The notes under the pieces were generated by a model. The model did not search any database. It was not told the origin of the DNA and saw nothing but the letters and a program-made list of their open reading frames with translations. Below are positions 51,501 to 56,354 of a stretch of 64,000 nucleotides of DNA, one piece after another; positions within the stretch are counted from its first letter, which is position 1, and each line of letters starts with the position of its first letter. Source of the stretch: Siphonodentalium dalli (lineage: Eukaryota; Mollusca; Scaphopoda; Gadilida; Siphonodentaliidae); the NCBI GenBank assembly GCA_032622095.1, contig CP136062.1:227866578-227930577 (forward strand), in the 5' to 3' direction. Position numbers and translations under genes: made by a program.

Positions 51501-54500
51501 ACCATCAGAAATGTAGACACCCTGAAACGCAGGTCATTTCGCGTCACATCGAGTTACGAGTTAGACCATTAGAAATGTAGACACCCTGAAACGCAGGTTC
51601 CTGATCAAATTTATTTTTATTATATGCTTGCCTATAAAATATCGGAAAACCGAAACGTAAAAAGAGGATATCTGGTGTTTTTGAGTGGATACCGACAAAT
51701 ATGTCATGAGTGAGCGAAAAAAAAAACGTTTGGTCTCGGTCACGAATGACATATTTTCTGTATCCACTCAAAAACACTAGATATTTTTTTTAATTAAACG
51801 TATTTCCAAAGAAATTCACCATTTACAACGATAAATTATCTCATAATCGTCTTCAATCGATGCATCAAAGCCAATAGCTCATCGCTGCCTGTTCATGCAG
51901 TGCTACTTCACCATCCGCAGAATATAAAAATATAGTTCCCGTATTTTTTCCTTTATCCCCCCCCCCCCCCATGAATATGTCGAATTTCAACATAAAATAG
52001 ATTATATATAATTATATGGTAATGATAGCAGTGAATATAGTATAAATTAGATTATTATATGATCATAATCTTTCTTCTAAAAGTCCTATACTAAAGCATA
52101 CGGAAAAGAAGTTGATATTAAATCCGTCGGTGATGCGACTGCGGTCAATTTTGTTTCAGACGGACGCATCTTTGTCGCGTCGAATCGAATACATCGGTCG
52201 ATTTATTTAAAGGTGGATTCCGGTTACCGTCACAAAATGGAGAATGATTGTCTCTGAGCCTCCCTGATAGTCATTGTAAGTTGTGTTTAACTGGAAATTG
52301 AAGGCGCTTGGGCTGGATGGGTAGGTCTGTTGGGGTGATTGGATCCGCGGGATGAAGACGCAGCTAGGCGAGTACCATTGCAGATCTTTGGTGGATAAAG
52401 ATTTCTCAGGAGCGTCATGCATGGGTGATCCAACTTTGAAGTGAAGCCTGTGATGAGGAACACCGGGTGGCTGAATGGAGCTGAAAAATTATATTGGGTA
52501 CTGCTCAGTTTCAGACGTGTCGGGAACAGTGCCAATGCATTTGTATAGGTGTACTTCTCCTGCAGGCAGAGCCACTTGTGGTCTCGAAAGACGTGCCATA
52601 TCCACCCCTGGTCTAGTGTTCCTGCTAATATGATGGTGGTCCAGCTGAAATGCTATGATGCTGTCAGGGCAAACTGATGTTGTTACAAAACAGTACTGTA
52701 TCGAAAGGTACGTGCCGTATCAGGTAAAACGCACTATCAATGTTTATTATTTATTTTTATATTCTTTAAAATATTTTATCAGTTTTTATAATTTGTTCTT
52801 ACATTCTTGACAATTTTTTATCATTTTGTTTTATTTTTTCTTACATTCTTTAACAATTATAAAAAAAACAGGCCAATAGCATTATCTTATATATGCGAGG
52901 CGACCTATGGTCGACTCGCATATATAAGAGAAAGCATTGGCACAGGGTTTTCGCAAAATTTCAGGACGCTCTCTGTGTCGACTGTCGAGGCGCTGTGTCC
53001 GTTGCTCTGGATCAGTTGTGTTCTTTTTTCTTGAGAACAGTCTAGAAGCACTTTGTATGCATGTTGTCGCATATAACAATCGTTTTCGAAAGAGCATTCT
53101 GTGCCCCTTAGTGACATTTTAAGACAGCTGCACGACGCCAATAGCAAACAAACAAACAAATTTATTCAATAGTGTTTAACTTAAGATTTATCAAGAACAG
53201 TTCAAATTGTCACATTATCAACTATCGTCATCACCAGCAAAAACAACAATAAAAACAATGCAGATTATTCAATAGTGTTATGTTTTATAGTGCCTTGATA
53301 TACGGTTTTAATAACAATATATGACATAAATAGAGGATCTCACATGAGTTTCTATTTTATACGGAATTTATCAACCGAGTTCACTAAATTCGATTTGAGC
53401 CGAGGTTTACCGAGGCTCAAATAGAATTTAGAGGACGAGGTTGATAAATTACGTATAAAATAGGACGAGTGTGAGATACCTTTTATCACATGATCAAATA
53501 AACCCGAAGCAACGCGAAATATTCATCGAAAACAACAATCATAAACTACAGCGATCGCAAGTTATTTGAAGAACGCCGTGACGTCATCGCACGCGCTGAT
53601 ATTAAACGTGTCTATTACCGATAATTATGAAACTGCTTTTATGGCCAAATTATGTGATAACATAAAATATTATTAAAATACTATAATTCATCGCCATTTG
53701 GGAACGTCTGCGTCTCAGAAGTTGCCTAGTAATAGAGAAAAGCAGAAATCGTAGAAACAATCCCCCCAGAATGCAACAGAAATCAAGCTAAGATATAGAG
53801 TTATTCCTCTTCGATTGAATGTAATTAGACTTTGCGTATTAATCCAGATGAAACTTACGCATAGAAAACACGTCGGTACCTCAACAAAAACAATATGTTG
53901 ACAGTTTATTACACCGGATAAGTTGATAATGTTTGGAGCTTCCTCTTTCAAATGGTATATAATATGGCATATATGATCTGGGTGTTCGAAAATTAAGTGG
54001 GCCTTTAATGTATATCAAGTATATTACAAATAGTCCTTATGGAAATATCACCATGTCGTCCAAACCAACAACAACAACAACAACAACATTTACAACAACA
54101 TTCACAACAACAACATATGACATATCACTATATATACACAAATCACGCCATTGCATTTGATCTCCATAACGTACTTATCAGTTAAAGGTACTCAACCCGT
54201 AAAGAGGGTCCCCATCTCAACAGATTCCAACAACAACAATCCTATCAGAGGGTCCTATATTACTGCCGTCAATTTGGTAACATGCTCGAGATTTTACGCC
54301 AAAATTATATTCAAACAGACAAGGATGGATAACTCTATGATCAAGTGGGTAATAACAACGAATTTTTTACTGTCTTCTGGGCCAGAAACAATTCCCGATA
54401 ATGAAAAAAATAATAGATTTCTAAAATCGATATCTAACAAATCTGAGCTTTGATGGGTGACTTCCTCGACTCGAATCAAATATTTTTGACCCCCGAAGCC

Positions 54501-54911
54501 ATTGAAATAGTAATTGAGAGGAGTTTTATCGGGTTGAGTACCTTTAATATCTATGTAGTAACTCTGTTTGGAAAATGCAAGATTTTGGCGAGTGGCGAAT
54601 ATACAGCAAATTGACAGAATTCTTCGTTTTTGCTGTGAATGGACCCAGTTATAGGCTGTTGAATTCCGGTATGCGATACAGTCAGAATCCGACGTATACG
54701 GCTCCAAAATACCCGGAATCCCGCGCACGAAAGGAGGCTGGTAGCCTCTTGTATGGATAGATGAATAAATGAAACTTACCTGTTGTATACGAAGACGCCC
54801 CGTACTCCTCAACATCCCACGTGGTGTAAACAAGCTCAGATAAGCTGACATGAACATGGGTATAAGCCACATGTAACTGCCTGCACGCGGGTGAGATAAA
54901 CCTGTGACCAT
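30454..54911 (-). CDS. MARVEL-domain tetraspan membrane protein (gene span, 4 exons)
   Basis: Joining complement 54911-54780, 43795-43577, 36568-36470 and 30594-30454 gives an uninterrupted 196-residue frame. Splice sites are GTAAGT, GTGAGT and GTACGT donors with TTGCAG-, TTGCAG- and TTCCAG-type acceptors preceded by pyrimidines, and every intron is phase 0. The product follows the MARVEL fold order: a basic TPRGMLRSTGRLRIQQ lead-in, TM1 about 45-66, TM2 79-104, a LPDFLRW turn, TM3 118-141, TM4 151-175, and a 21-residue cytoplasmic tail with PPAY at 184-187, a WW-domain ligand. Lengths fit plasmolipin, MAL and CMTM relatives (150-200 residues). The family works in membrane apposition and vesicle trafficking; which subfamily this is cannot be told. 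The family assignment rests on recalled patterns, not a search. Introns are 10,984, 7,008 and 5,875 bp and are full of repeats. Confidence 0.72.
30787..31190 (+). mobile_element. Diverged copy of the centre of the 24.0-25.0 kb foldback
   Basis: It shares with 24360-24750 the palindrome ACATTCTAACCAAAGTTGTC...CAACTTTGGTCAGAATG around CTAGATGTATGGACTGGTGT, then CTCGCCTCGGCCATT and a CGTGGTACTC-like segment. It lacks the outer arms seen at 24033 and 24985. It lies just inside intron 3 of the MARVEL gene. A small direct duplication, CAGTGTGTGTAAGTTCCTCAT, split as CAGTGTGTGTAAG and TTCCTCAT, occurs at 31059 and 31089. Confidence 0.75.
31191..31558. other. Intronic DNA with an 11-G run
   Basis: There is no gene. 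It contains a direct repeat of TTATTTCACCCACYC (31408, 31430) and a run of G at 31514-31524. The fragment at about 31556-31590 (CATCAACCTCGAAACCACG) is shared with the foldback element at 24720. Confidence 0.5.
31559..31877 (-). pseudogene. Decayed non-LTR retrotransposon endonuclease fragment
   Basis: On the minus strand the frame reads MFGNSECLDTFDNIYLS, reaches one stop, then continues with SVDFNARTGTLDDSMNAEK and GVKRAVNLVDL. The core DFNARTG is the signature of the APE-type endonuclease of LINE-like elements, normally preceded by G, which is V here, and by a hydrophobic strand. The following spacing to a GxxLL-like stretch also fits. About 100 residues are visible; the rest of the endonuclease and the reverse transcriptase were not found. 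It is a dead 5'-truncated or recombined piece within intron 3 of the MARVEL gene, in the same orientation. Confidence 0.65.
32139..32530 (+). mobile_element. Dual-hairpin element with TTAA and CCCTTTACCCAAC ends
   Basis: TTAA (32135-32138) precedes CCCTTTACCCAACAGAAC, and the right end GTTTTGTTGGGTAAAGGG is followed by TTAA (32531-32534). The two inverted GCCAATGCATTC hairpins lie at 32164-32233 and 32312-32381. The right subterminal region (CACAATGTGGTCAATGAGCC then GGTTCCAATGATATC) recurs at 60565-60600. It has no coding capacity. Confidence 0.9.
32656..33075. mobile_element. 420-bp near-perfect palindrome
   Basis: The left arm begins TGGCACGCGATTGGCGTATA and pairs without large gaps with the right arm ending TATACGCCAATCGCGTGCCA. 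Inner stems include TTCGTCAGCAGTTCAAATTT against AAATTTGAACTGCTGACGAA. Arms are about 180 bp and the loop about 70 bp. Arm identity is very high, so the element is young or was repaired by arm-to-arm conversion. Confidence 0.88.
33085..33690. mobile_element. Element with inverted poly-G and poly-C ends
   Basis: The left side reads GGGCTTCCA, a run of 22 G (33101-33122), GGAAAAAAATTTCAGGCACG and TATGGCA. The right side carries TGCCGGCACGTATGCCGGGG-like sequence in inverse order (GGCATACGTGCCGGAAGAAA), then 17 C (33652-33668) and TGGGGCTTC. The ends are therefore inverted repeats with long homopolymers inside. Between them lie CACCCACCC tracts and a GGCCATCTTGGATT motif. Open frames over the G run are artefacts. 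The G tracts could form quadruplexes. Confidence 0.65.
33770..34035. other. Intronic DNA, nothing recognised
   Basis: Moderately GC-richer sequence (TGCTGTTCTTCCATTGACTG, GGCTATGGTCGTGGTGTGGC) but with no splice-flanked frame on either strand that I could support. Confidence 0.35.
34036..34180. mobile_element. Hairpin of about 145 bp
   Basis: GAGATGTGTGTTTTCTCAAT with GAGTTAGAAGTATGA (34055-34090) pairs with TCATACTTCTAACGAGTTGA plus GATAACACACATCTC (34127-34161). Weaker pairing extends outward on both sides. The loop contains AGAGCCTCGC. Confidence 0.8.
34181..34882. other. Intronic DNA, nothing recognised
   Basis: There is a tandem TTAATACATG pair near 34290, and otherwise unique AT-rich sequence. 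A minus-strand 71-codon frame (34449-34664) has no family motif and no convincing splice sites. Confidence 0.35.
34883..35348 (+). mobile_element. Dual-hairpin element, TGTGACCCGCC ends (second copy)
   Basis: It has the same architecture and orientation as 27194-27640, with both hairpins at full length here (about 34938-35007 and 35226-35295). The middle section from GAGCCCCAGACAAACATGAG to CTGCAGGGTAATGG is almost identical to the first copy, so these are recent insertions of one family. Confidence 0.92.
35509..36047. mobile_element. Inverted-repeat element, TCAGGCACATC ends
   Basis: The left end GTCAGGCACATCATGAACTG-type sequence, read here as GGTCAGGCACATCATGAACT and GTTATAGTTATATTCAACTA, pairs with the right end TATAACTATAACAGTTGAAT then TCAGGATGTGCCTGACA. 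Inverted repeats are about 55 bp and total length about 540 bp. The interior has no coding signal. No second copy is seen in the window. Confidence 0.75.
36048..36469. other. Intron 3 DNA upstream of exon 3 donor
   Basis: AT-rich unique sequence. It holds no recognised feature beyond the donor GTACGT of exon 3 (36469-36464 on the minus strand). Confidence 0.4.
36470..36568 (-). CDS. MARVEL gene exon 3
   Basis: The acceptor is TGCATGTATTTTGTTGCAG and the donor GCCGCG/GTACGT, both phase 0. The 33 codons encode TM3 (ELLWIAVLIILLFCGSCALA) and the small polar loop ANTCYSGTLKGAA. The cysteine pair and small residues at the outer end of TM3 are usual for MARVEL proteins. The frame remains open upstream into the intron, which is not significant. 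Confidence 0.78.
36569..37011. other. Intron 2 DNA, 3' part
   Basis: There is no gene. CCAACTTGCATCCA at 36888 recurs at 37107 in the next hairpin. The motif TTTACACTCCCACAT at 36798 also occurs near 63285. Confidence 0.4.
37012..37148. mobile_element. 137-bp hairpin
   Basis: ATGTTGATTTTGTTGCGTTC with CATAGAGTATGGAT pairs with ATCCATACTCTATGGAACGC and AACAAAATCAACAT. The inner stem is GTGTGGAACGC/GCGTTCCACAC around a TTTC loop. It is very well preserved. Confidence 0.85.
37339..40827. mobile_element. 3.5-kb non-autonomous transposon with subterminal motifs
   Basis: After TTAA at 37335-37338 comes CCCTTTATAGGGCGATTCTC plus CAG. The inverted end CTGGAGAATCACCCTATA lies at 40810-40827, where the final AAGGG and TTAA are replaced by the start of a 68-bp array. 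The motif TGTTGTACGGGACA or a one-base variant occurs about eight times, four near the left end (37363, 37530, 37719, 37743) and four near the right (40260, 40274 inverted, 40296, 40453). Such clusters are typical transposase-binding subterminal repeats. The middle is filled by an 85-bp minisatellite. No transposase frame exists. Confidence 0.7.
37845..39985 (+). repeat. About 85-bp minisatellite, some 25 copies
   Basis: The unit runs GTACTTACATACATACGATC, ATGAGTATGTAGTGGCGCCT, GCGGCGCATAAGATACTATG, then GGTGGCGGGATGGGGTGGTG. Copies vary from about 60 to 95 bp through loss of one CATA, extra GGTG units and internal deletions. It is GC-rich and strand-asymmetric (GGTGG runs). The open frames across it repeat the unit in several phases and are not genes. 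Confidence 0.93.
40828..41955 (+). repeat. 68-bp tandem array, about 16 copies
   Basis: The unit runs CTATACTAAAGCATCATTGA, TGAGTAGTTATCCCATAGGA, AATGTTCAGATAATAAGTTT, AACCCTTT. A shortened variant (AAGCTTTCTATGCTCAAGCA then TCATTGTTGAGAAGTC) occurs at about 41010 and 41345. The block containing it is repeated at a 333-bp offset. Late copies share the AAAGAATAATTGATGAG variant. The array starts exactly where the transposon's terminal repeat breaks off. Confidence 0.93.
41956..42744. other. Intron 2 DNA, nothing recognised
   Basis: Unique sequence with one GC-richer patch (42590-42680). I see no frame with paired splice sites on either strand, and no repeat copy elsewhere in the window. Confidence 0.4.
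42745..42835 (+). repeat. Inverted copy of the MARVEL gene's upstream region
   Basis: The plus-strand run TATATTTATGGCTAATAATA, TGATCTTGAGAGCGTTACCA, TTTCTGATTATGGTTTTCTT matches, with few changes, the minus strand at about 55030-54950, just upstream of exon 1. Similarity includes the preceding TTTTATATTATAATTTATAT. It begins and ends abruptly. The short reading frame it shares starts MANNMIL and stops after 24 codons here. It is either a dispersed repeat or a local inverted duplicate of the gene's 5' region. Confidence 0.7.
42892..43341 (-). mobile_element. Dual-hairpin element, TGTGACCCGCC ends (third copy, inverted)
   Basis: The ends are ATATGTGACCCGCCATATCA and TTTGATATGGCGGGCACATAT, split here as TTTGATATGG and CGGGCACATAT. 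The central GAGCCCCACAC...GTCTGGGGCTC segment is inverted relative to the copies at 27.2 and 34.9 kb. The left hairpin has lost part of its loop (GAGTCGACCATATGTAAGAG). It lies close to exon 2 in intron 2. Confidence 0.92.
43577..43795 (-). CDS. MARVEL gene exon 2
   Basis: The acceptor is CCTTATTTCATTGCAG and the donor GATATGTC/GTGAGTATAT, phase 0 at both ends. The 73 codons encode TM1 (FLSILSTILNGAGANELIV), a short outer loop with one cysteine (NNIPGCSASAY), TM2 (FPAVCLIILSLTTYVLCVLS) and the LDSKLPDFLRWRYV turn leading to TM3. Aromatic and proline positions around TM2 and the acidic/basic turn agree with the MARVEL pattern. It is the most diagnostic exon. Confidence 0.8.
43796..44169. other. 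Intron 1 DNA next to exon 2
   Basis: A minus-strand frame continues upstream of the acceptor to 43954 but has no splice logic. I see nothing else. Confidence 0.4.
44170..44745. mobile_element. 576-bp element with 42-bp perfect inverted ends
   Basis: ATACCTTACTCGTATTTAAA, TTCGCGCAGTACTATTTTTC, GC at the left is exactly complementary to 44704-44745. Further inside, CTCAGTTTT and TTTAAATTCGCGCACC occur on both sides, giving an extra hairpin at the right end (GTACTATTTTTCGC...GCGAAAAATAGTAC). A minus-strand 89-codon frame fills part of the middle (44251-44520); it matches no family I know and may be chance. The outer ends are palindromic enough that a target duplication cannot be fixed. Confidence 0.85.
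44746..45427. other. Intron 1 DNA, nothing recognised
   Basis: Unique AT-rich sequence with no supported feature. Confidence 0.4.
45428..45885 (+). mobile_element. TTAA MITE family A, left end lost
   Basis: The right end GATCGGATTGAGTACCT is followed by TTAA (45886-45889). The left side begins at AATCCGAATTAACGCTCACA, lacking AGGTACTC and its TTAA. The interior (TATTCGAGTCGAAGAACCCA and GGATAACTCTAAAATCAAGTGG, the latter spread over 45627-45648) agrees most closely with the 56.8-kb copy. Confidence 0.85.
45890..46779. other. Intron 1 DNA with CCAAGATGG-type motifs
   Basis: No gene is seen. Motifs such as CCAAGATGGTCGCCAAAAT (46153) and GCTGCCAAAATGACGGCCAA (46484) recur in the inverted repeat that follows, so this may be an outer part of the same element. 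Confidence 0.4.
46780..47945. mobile_element. 1.2-kb element with long diverged inverted arms
   Basis: The left arm 46780-46985 (GTCTCAAATGCGTCACACAG, AAAATTACCCAAGATAGGTC, AACATTATTCTCTGCTGTTC, GTTATTAA) pairs with the right arm 47665-47945 (GAACAGCAGAGAATAATGTT, TTGAGTAATTTTGCGACCAT, CAGGTTTGAGACATCAC). Pairing is imperfect, with indels. The interior is a degenerate tandem repeat. The open frames 46987-47379 and 46693-46962 have no recognisable domain. Confidence 0.6.
47080..47385 (+). repeat. Degenerate CACCCCACTCATGACCATATA repeat
   Basis: Loose units of roughly 55-60 bp built on ACCCCACTCATGACCATATA and GTATACAT recur about five times. The His/Pro/Tyr-rich frame on the plus strand is explained by it. 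Confidence 0.55.
47946..48535. other. Intron 1 DNA, nothing recognised
   Basis: Unique sequence. CCATGGAAACCCCC near 48402 is a short palindrome-like patch. I see no gene evidence. Confidence 0.35.
48536..50581 (+). repeat. 45-bp and 120-bp composite minisatellite with poly-C spacers
   Basis: The first part (to about 49230) has three blocks of 5, 4 and 4 copies of a 45-bp unit (ACAAATAAACAGACCATTAG, TACCCATAATATGTCAAGTC, TGTAC). Blocks are separated by a C run of 9-12 plus CTCGGTTACATGTATATACT. From 49230 each 45-bp unit is single and is followed by TTTTTATCCAGGACTATCCC, GAGCGGCAGTTT, a C run of 10-18 or ATACCCCC, and CGGTTACATGTACATACTCC, giving a 115-125 bp unit repeated about ten times. 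GATGTCAAGC and GATATCAAGT types alternate over 49560-50100, a 244-bp dimer. Because 45 is a multiple of three, the array leaves long open frames (297 codons on plus); these are not genes. Confidence 0.95.
50640..51598 (+). repeat. 64-bp tandem array, 15 copies
   Basis: The unit runs GTAGACACCCTGAAACGCAG, GTCATTTCGCGTCACATCGA, GTTACGAGTTAGACCATCAG, AAAT. The copies are nearly identical. CATCAG and CATTAG types mostly alternate, so the array grew partly as 128-bp dimers. Three successive copies near 51140-51290 share GGTTATTTCGC instead of GGTCATTTCGC. High identity points to recent expansion. Confidence 0.96.
51666..51784. mobile_element. Hairpin, about 120 bp
   Basis: ATATCTGGTGTTTTTGAGTG plus GATAC pairs with GTATCCACTCAAAAACACTA plus GATAT. 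The inner AATATGTCAT pairs with ATGACATATT, and the loop contains ten A. Minus-strand open frames over it read the palindrome. Confidence 0.8.
51785..52227. other. Intron 1 DNA with a 14-C run
   Basis: No gene is seen. A homopolymer of 14 C lies at 51957-51970; the rest is AT-rich. Confidence 0.4.
52228..52480 (-). CDS. Exon-like stretch of unknown product (weak)
   Basis: This stretch is more GC-rich than its surroundings. On the minus strand a frame stays open from the possible acceptor CAATATAATTTTTCAG to a possible donor GTGACG/GTAACC and encodes 84 residues: it begins near SIQPPGVPHHRLHFKVGSP, continues MHDAPEKSLSTKDLQWYSP and ends with YNDYQGGSETIILHFVTVTG. I recognise no domain. Its first codon is split, so it would not fit between the phase-0 MARVEL exons. 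It could be an exon of another gene, a captured gene piece, or chance. Confidence 0.22.
52740..52985 (+). mobile_element. Fragment of dual-hairpin element (right half)
   Basis: T-rich degenerate units (TTCTTACATTCTTTAACAAT) lead into GGCCAATAGCATTATCTTAT, the hairpin loop GAGGCGACCTATGGTCGACT, and CATTGGCACAGGGTTTTCGC plus AAAATTTCAGGA. This matches the right half of 28322-29386. The left hairpin and the CATGAAAGGG end are missing. Confidence 0.85.
52986..53332 (-). repeat. Intronic DNA with (CAAA)n, possible retrotransposon 3' tail
   Basis: AGCAAACAAACAAACAAATT followed by TATTCAATAG reads on the minus strand as ATTGAATAAATTTGTTTG and more TTTG, which resembles a non-LTR 3' end with a tetranucleotide tail. 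No coding remnant is visible. The rest is unique. Confidence 0.3.
53333..53480. mobile_element. Hairpin related to 24986-25132
   Basis: GAGGATCTCACATGAGTTTC, TATTTTATACGGAATTTATC pairs with GATAAATTACGTATAAAATA, GGACGAGTGTGAGATACC. The loop is GAGCCGAGGTTTACCGAGGC. The scaffold (GAGGATCT start, central TAAATT, CGAG pairs) repeats that of the hairpin at 24986, although the arm sequences differ. Confidence 0.75.
53481..53779. other. Intron 1 DNA, nothing recognised
   Basis: Unique sequence with no supported feature. Confidence 0.35.
53780..54004 (-). mobile_element. TTAA MITE family D, inverted diverged copy
   Basis: CGGTACCTCAACAAAAACAA, GTTTATTACACCGGATAAGT, GCTTCCTCTTTCAAATGGTA and TTAAGTGGGCCT (then TTAA at 54005-54008) are the reverse complement of the 27829-28046 copy. 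The other end is degraded. Confidence 0.7.
54064..54116 (+). repeat. (CAA)n microsatellite
   Basis: An interrupted CAA/ACAACAAC tract of about 50 bp in intron 1. Confidence 0.85.
54186..54543 (+). mobile_element. TTAA MITE family A, internally deleted
   Basis: The ends AGGTACTCAACCCG and CGGGTTGAGTACCT are flanked by TTAA (54182-54185, 54544-54547). Relative to 28718-29196 it lacks about 120 bp after TCCTATATTACT and resumes at GCCGTCAATTTGG. Both ends carry the same compensating change (CAACCCG/CGGGTTG). Confidence 0.92.
54780..54911 (-). CDS. MARVEL gene exon 1
   Basis: The donor is TACAACAG/GTAAGTTTC, phase 0. The 44 codons from ATG at 54911 end with FTPRGMLRSTGRLRIQQ, the basic stretch that precedes TM1 in MARVEL proteins. 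An in-frame TAA lies one codon before this ATG, so it is the first possible start in this frame. Internal ATGs at codons 14, 19 and 21 are alternatives. Also possible is an acceptor at TCACCCGCGTGCAG near 54881, which would make the true start lie further upstream. The hydrophobic stretch SYMWLIPMFMSAYLSLF before the basic part is unusual for the family. Confidence 0.6.
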
Positions 54912-54918
54912 CGGTTAT

Positions 54919-55011
54919 CTATACTGTGCCAGGCGGCAGTATGGCGTACAGACACAACAAGAAAACCATAGTCAGAAATGGTAACGCCACCAAGATCATA
55001 TTATTAGCCAT
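54919..55011 (-). other. 30-codon upstream reading frame before exon 1
   Basis: On the minus strand ATG at 55011 opens a frame beginning MANNMILVALPFLTMVFLL and ending CLYAILPPGTV with TAG at 54921-54919. It ends seven bases before the proposed start of the MARVEL protein. It looks like a signal or membrane segment. It may be a regulatory upstream frame if transcription begins above it, or the remains of an N-terminal exon. A partial copy of this segment is at 42745-42835. Confidence 0.4.
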
Positions 55012-55050
55012 AAATATAAATTATAATATAATTATAATATAAAATATTAT

Positions 55051-55086
55051 TCATTAGTTAGCGCTAATATAGGCGCTAACTAATGA
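55051..55086. repeat. Short perfect inverted repeat
   Basis: TCATTAGTTAGCGCTAATAT followed by AGGCGCTAACTAATGA forms a 14-16 bp stem. It lies about 40-75 bases upstream of the small upstream frame, in an AT-rich stretch that could be the promoter of the MARVEL gene. A regulatory role is a guess. Confidence 0.5.
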
Positions 55087-55669
55087 CTTGTTAAATAACA
55101 TCTAATAATTATTCATCTTATTCACAACTTTAAGGAGTCCTTCTGGCACACGAGAATATTTATCGCCGTTTGATTTGCACCAAGTTAACTCGGCGCATAT
55201 ATAATTGATAGAACAGACCTCTATTATGATGATCGTGTCGTTATTTGTTTAAGATACGTATCAATTGACATATACGCACCCGTTCCCTCATTAAAAGCGA
55301 TATATATCGCCCATTTTAGGGGACCTCCGCGAATTCTGGGACTTCCGCAAAGTGACCTCCACAAATCGGGACCTACTGCAAATCGTCGCACCCAATGCAA
55401 TTTGTAAACAAATACGATTGACATGCGTTTTAACGAGGTGAGCTTTAATTAAACGAAAGAAGCATTCTACATAAACTATTTGTCATGGACTCAGCCAGTG
55501 TGCCATATATATGCGTCAACTAAGGTCGCTTTGCGTGGTAAAAGTGAAAAGTGAAAGTGGAAAATCCTATTGAAAATGAAAGTAGCCTACAATTTTGGGA
55601 ATTCCGCGGCAGATTGCAATGAATCTATACTATTGGAAGTGAATGTACAATTCCTGGAATTCTATCAGA
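55087..55669. other. Upstream region of the MARVEL gene, nothing else recognised
   Basis: No gene is seen. A few loose GGACCTCCGCRAAT-type repeats occur at 55320-55385. Any promoter or 5' untranslated exon of the gene would be expected here. Confidence 0.35.
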
Positions 55670-55747
55670 TATCGCGACTCTGCTCGTTTTCGTGATCATA
55701 GGTTATATAGGGCCTATATGGCCACGAAAACGAGTCGAGTCGCTATA
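55670..55747. repeat. Hairpin with ACGAAAACGAG arms
   Basis: ATCGCGACTCTGCTCGTTTT with CGTG pairs imperfectly with CACGAAAACGAGTCGAGTCG plus CTAT. The loop is TAGGTTATATAGGGCCTATA. Confidence 0.75.
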
Positions 55748-55938
55748 CATCCATCGGTACAAACACATGGTGTATACGATACAATTTTGACTTGATGACC
55801 AGAAAATAAAAGATGGCGGTTAATCCAAGTCTCCAACAGAACAGACATGCGCGCTCCAATTAAAATTACCCATAATTCACTTCACTACACCAGGGGTTCC
55901 CAATGGGTTATACAATATTTTCAGGCTATCAGTTTATT

Positions 55939-56100
55939 TATATTTTCAAGAACATATTATTACACCGGTGACTTTAAGTTTACAATTTCAGCCTGTCCTG
56001 ACTCTATCGGTATGTTTGAGTTATATTTTCAAGAACATATTATTTACGGTGGCGTTAACTTTACAATTTCAGCATTTACGTGATTCTATCGGTACGATTC
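55939..56100 (+). repeat. 82-bp direct duplication
   Basis: TATTTTCAAGAACATATTAT with ACAATTTCAGC and TCTATCGGTA occurs at 55941 and 56023, diverged by about a fifth. Confidence 0.8.
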
Positions 56101-56354
56101 AGCAAGGTACAAAAACCTATTCTCCCACAATGTATTCGCTCACTGCTCCACAGATTATCAAATACTGAAAAACAACTTACACCACTTTGTGGCGTAATGC
56201 ATCAGGGATGTTGGCAAGTGATGGGAGGAGTGCCTCACTAAAAACTGCACCCAAAATGTTCAATAGTTGGAAATTTCATGCTTAAATAAACATTATCCAA
56301 CATTAGTTAAAACTTGTAGAACAAGAATATATTGTAATTTCCACATGTCAGCAT

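Noticed and set aside
54294-54911. Single 205-codon minus-strand gene
   Set aside because: Only its first 44 codons make sense, as exon 1. After the GTAAGT donor it runs through intron sequence and a TTAA MITE.
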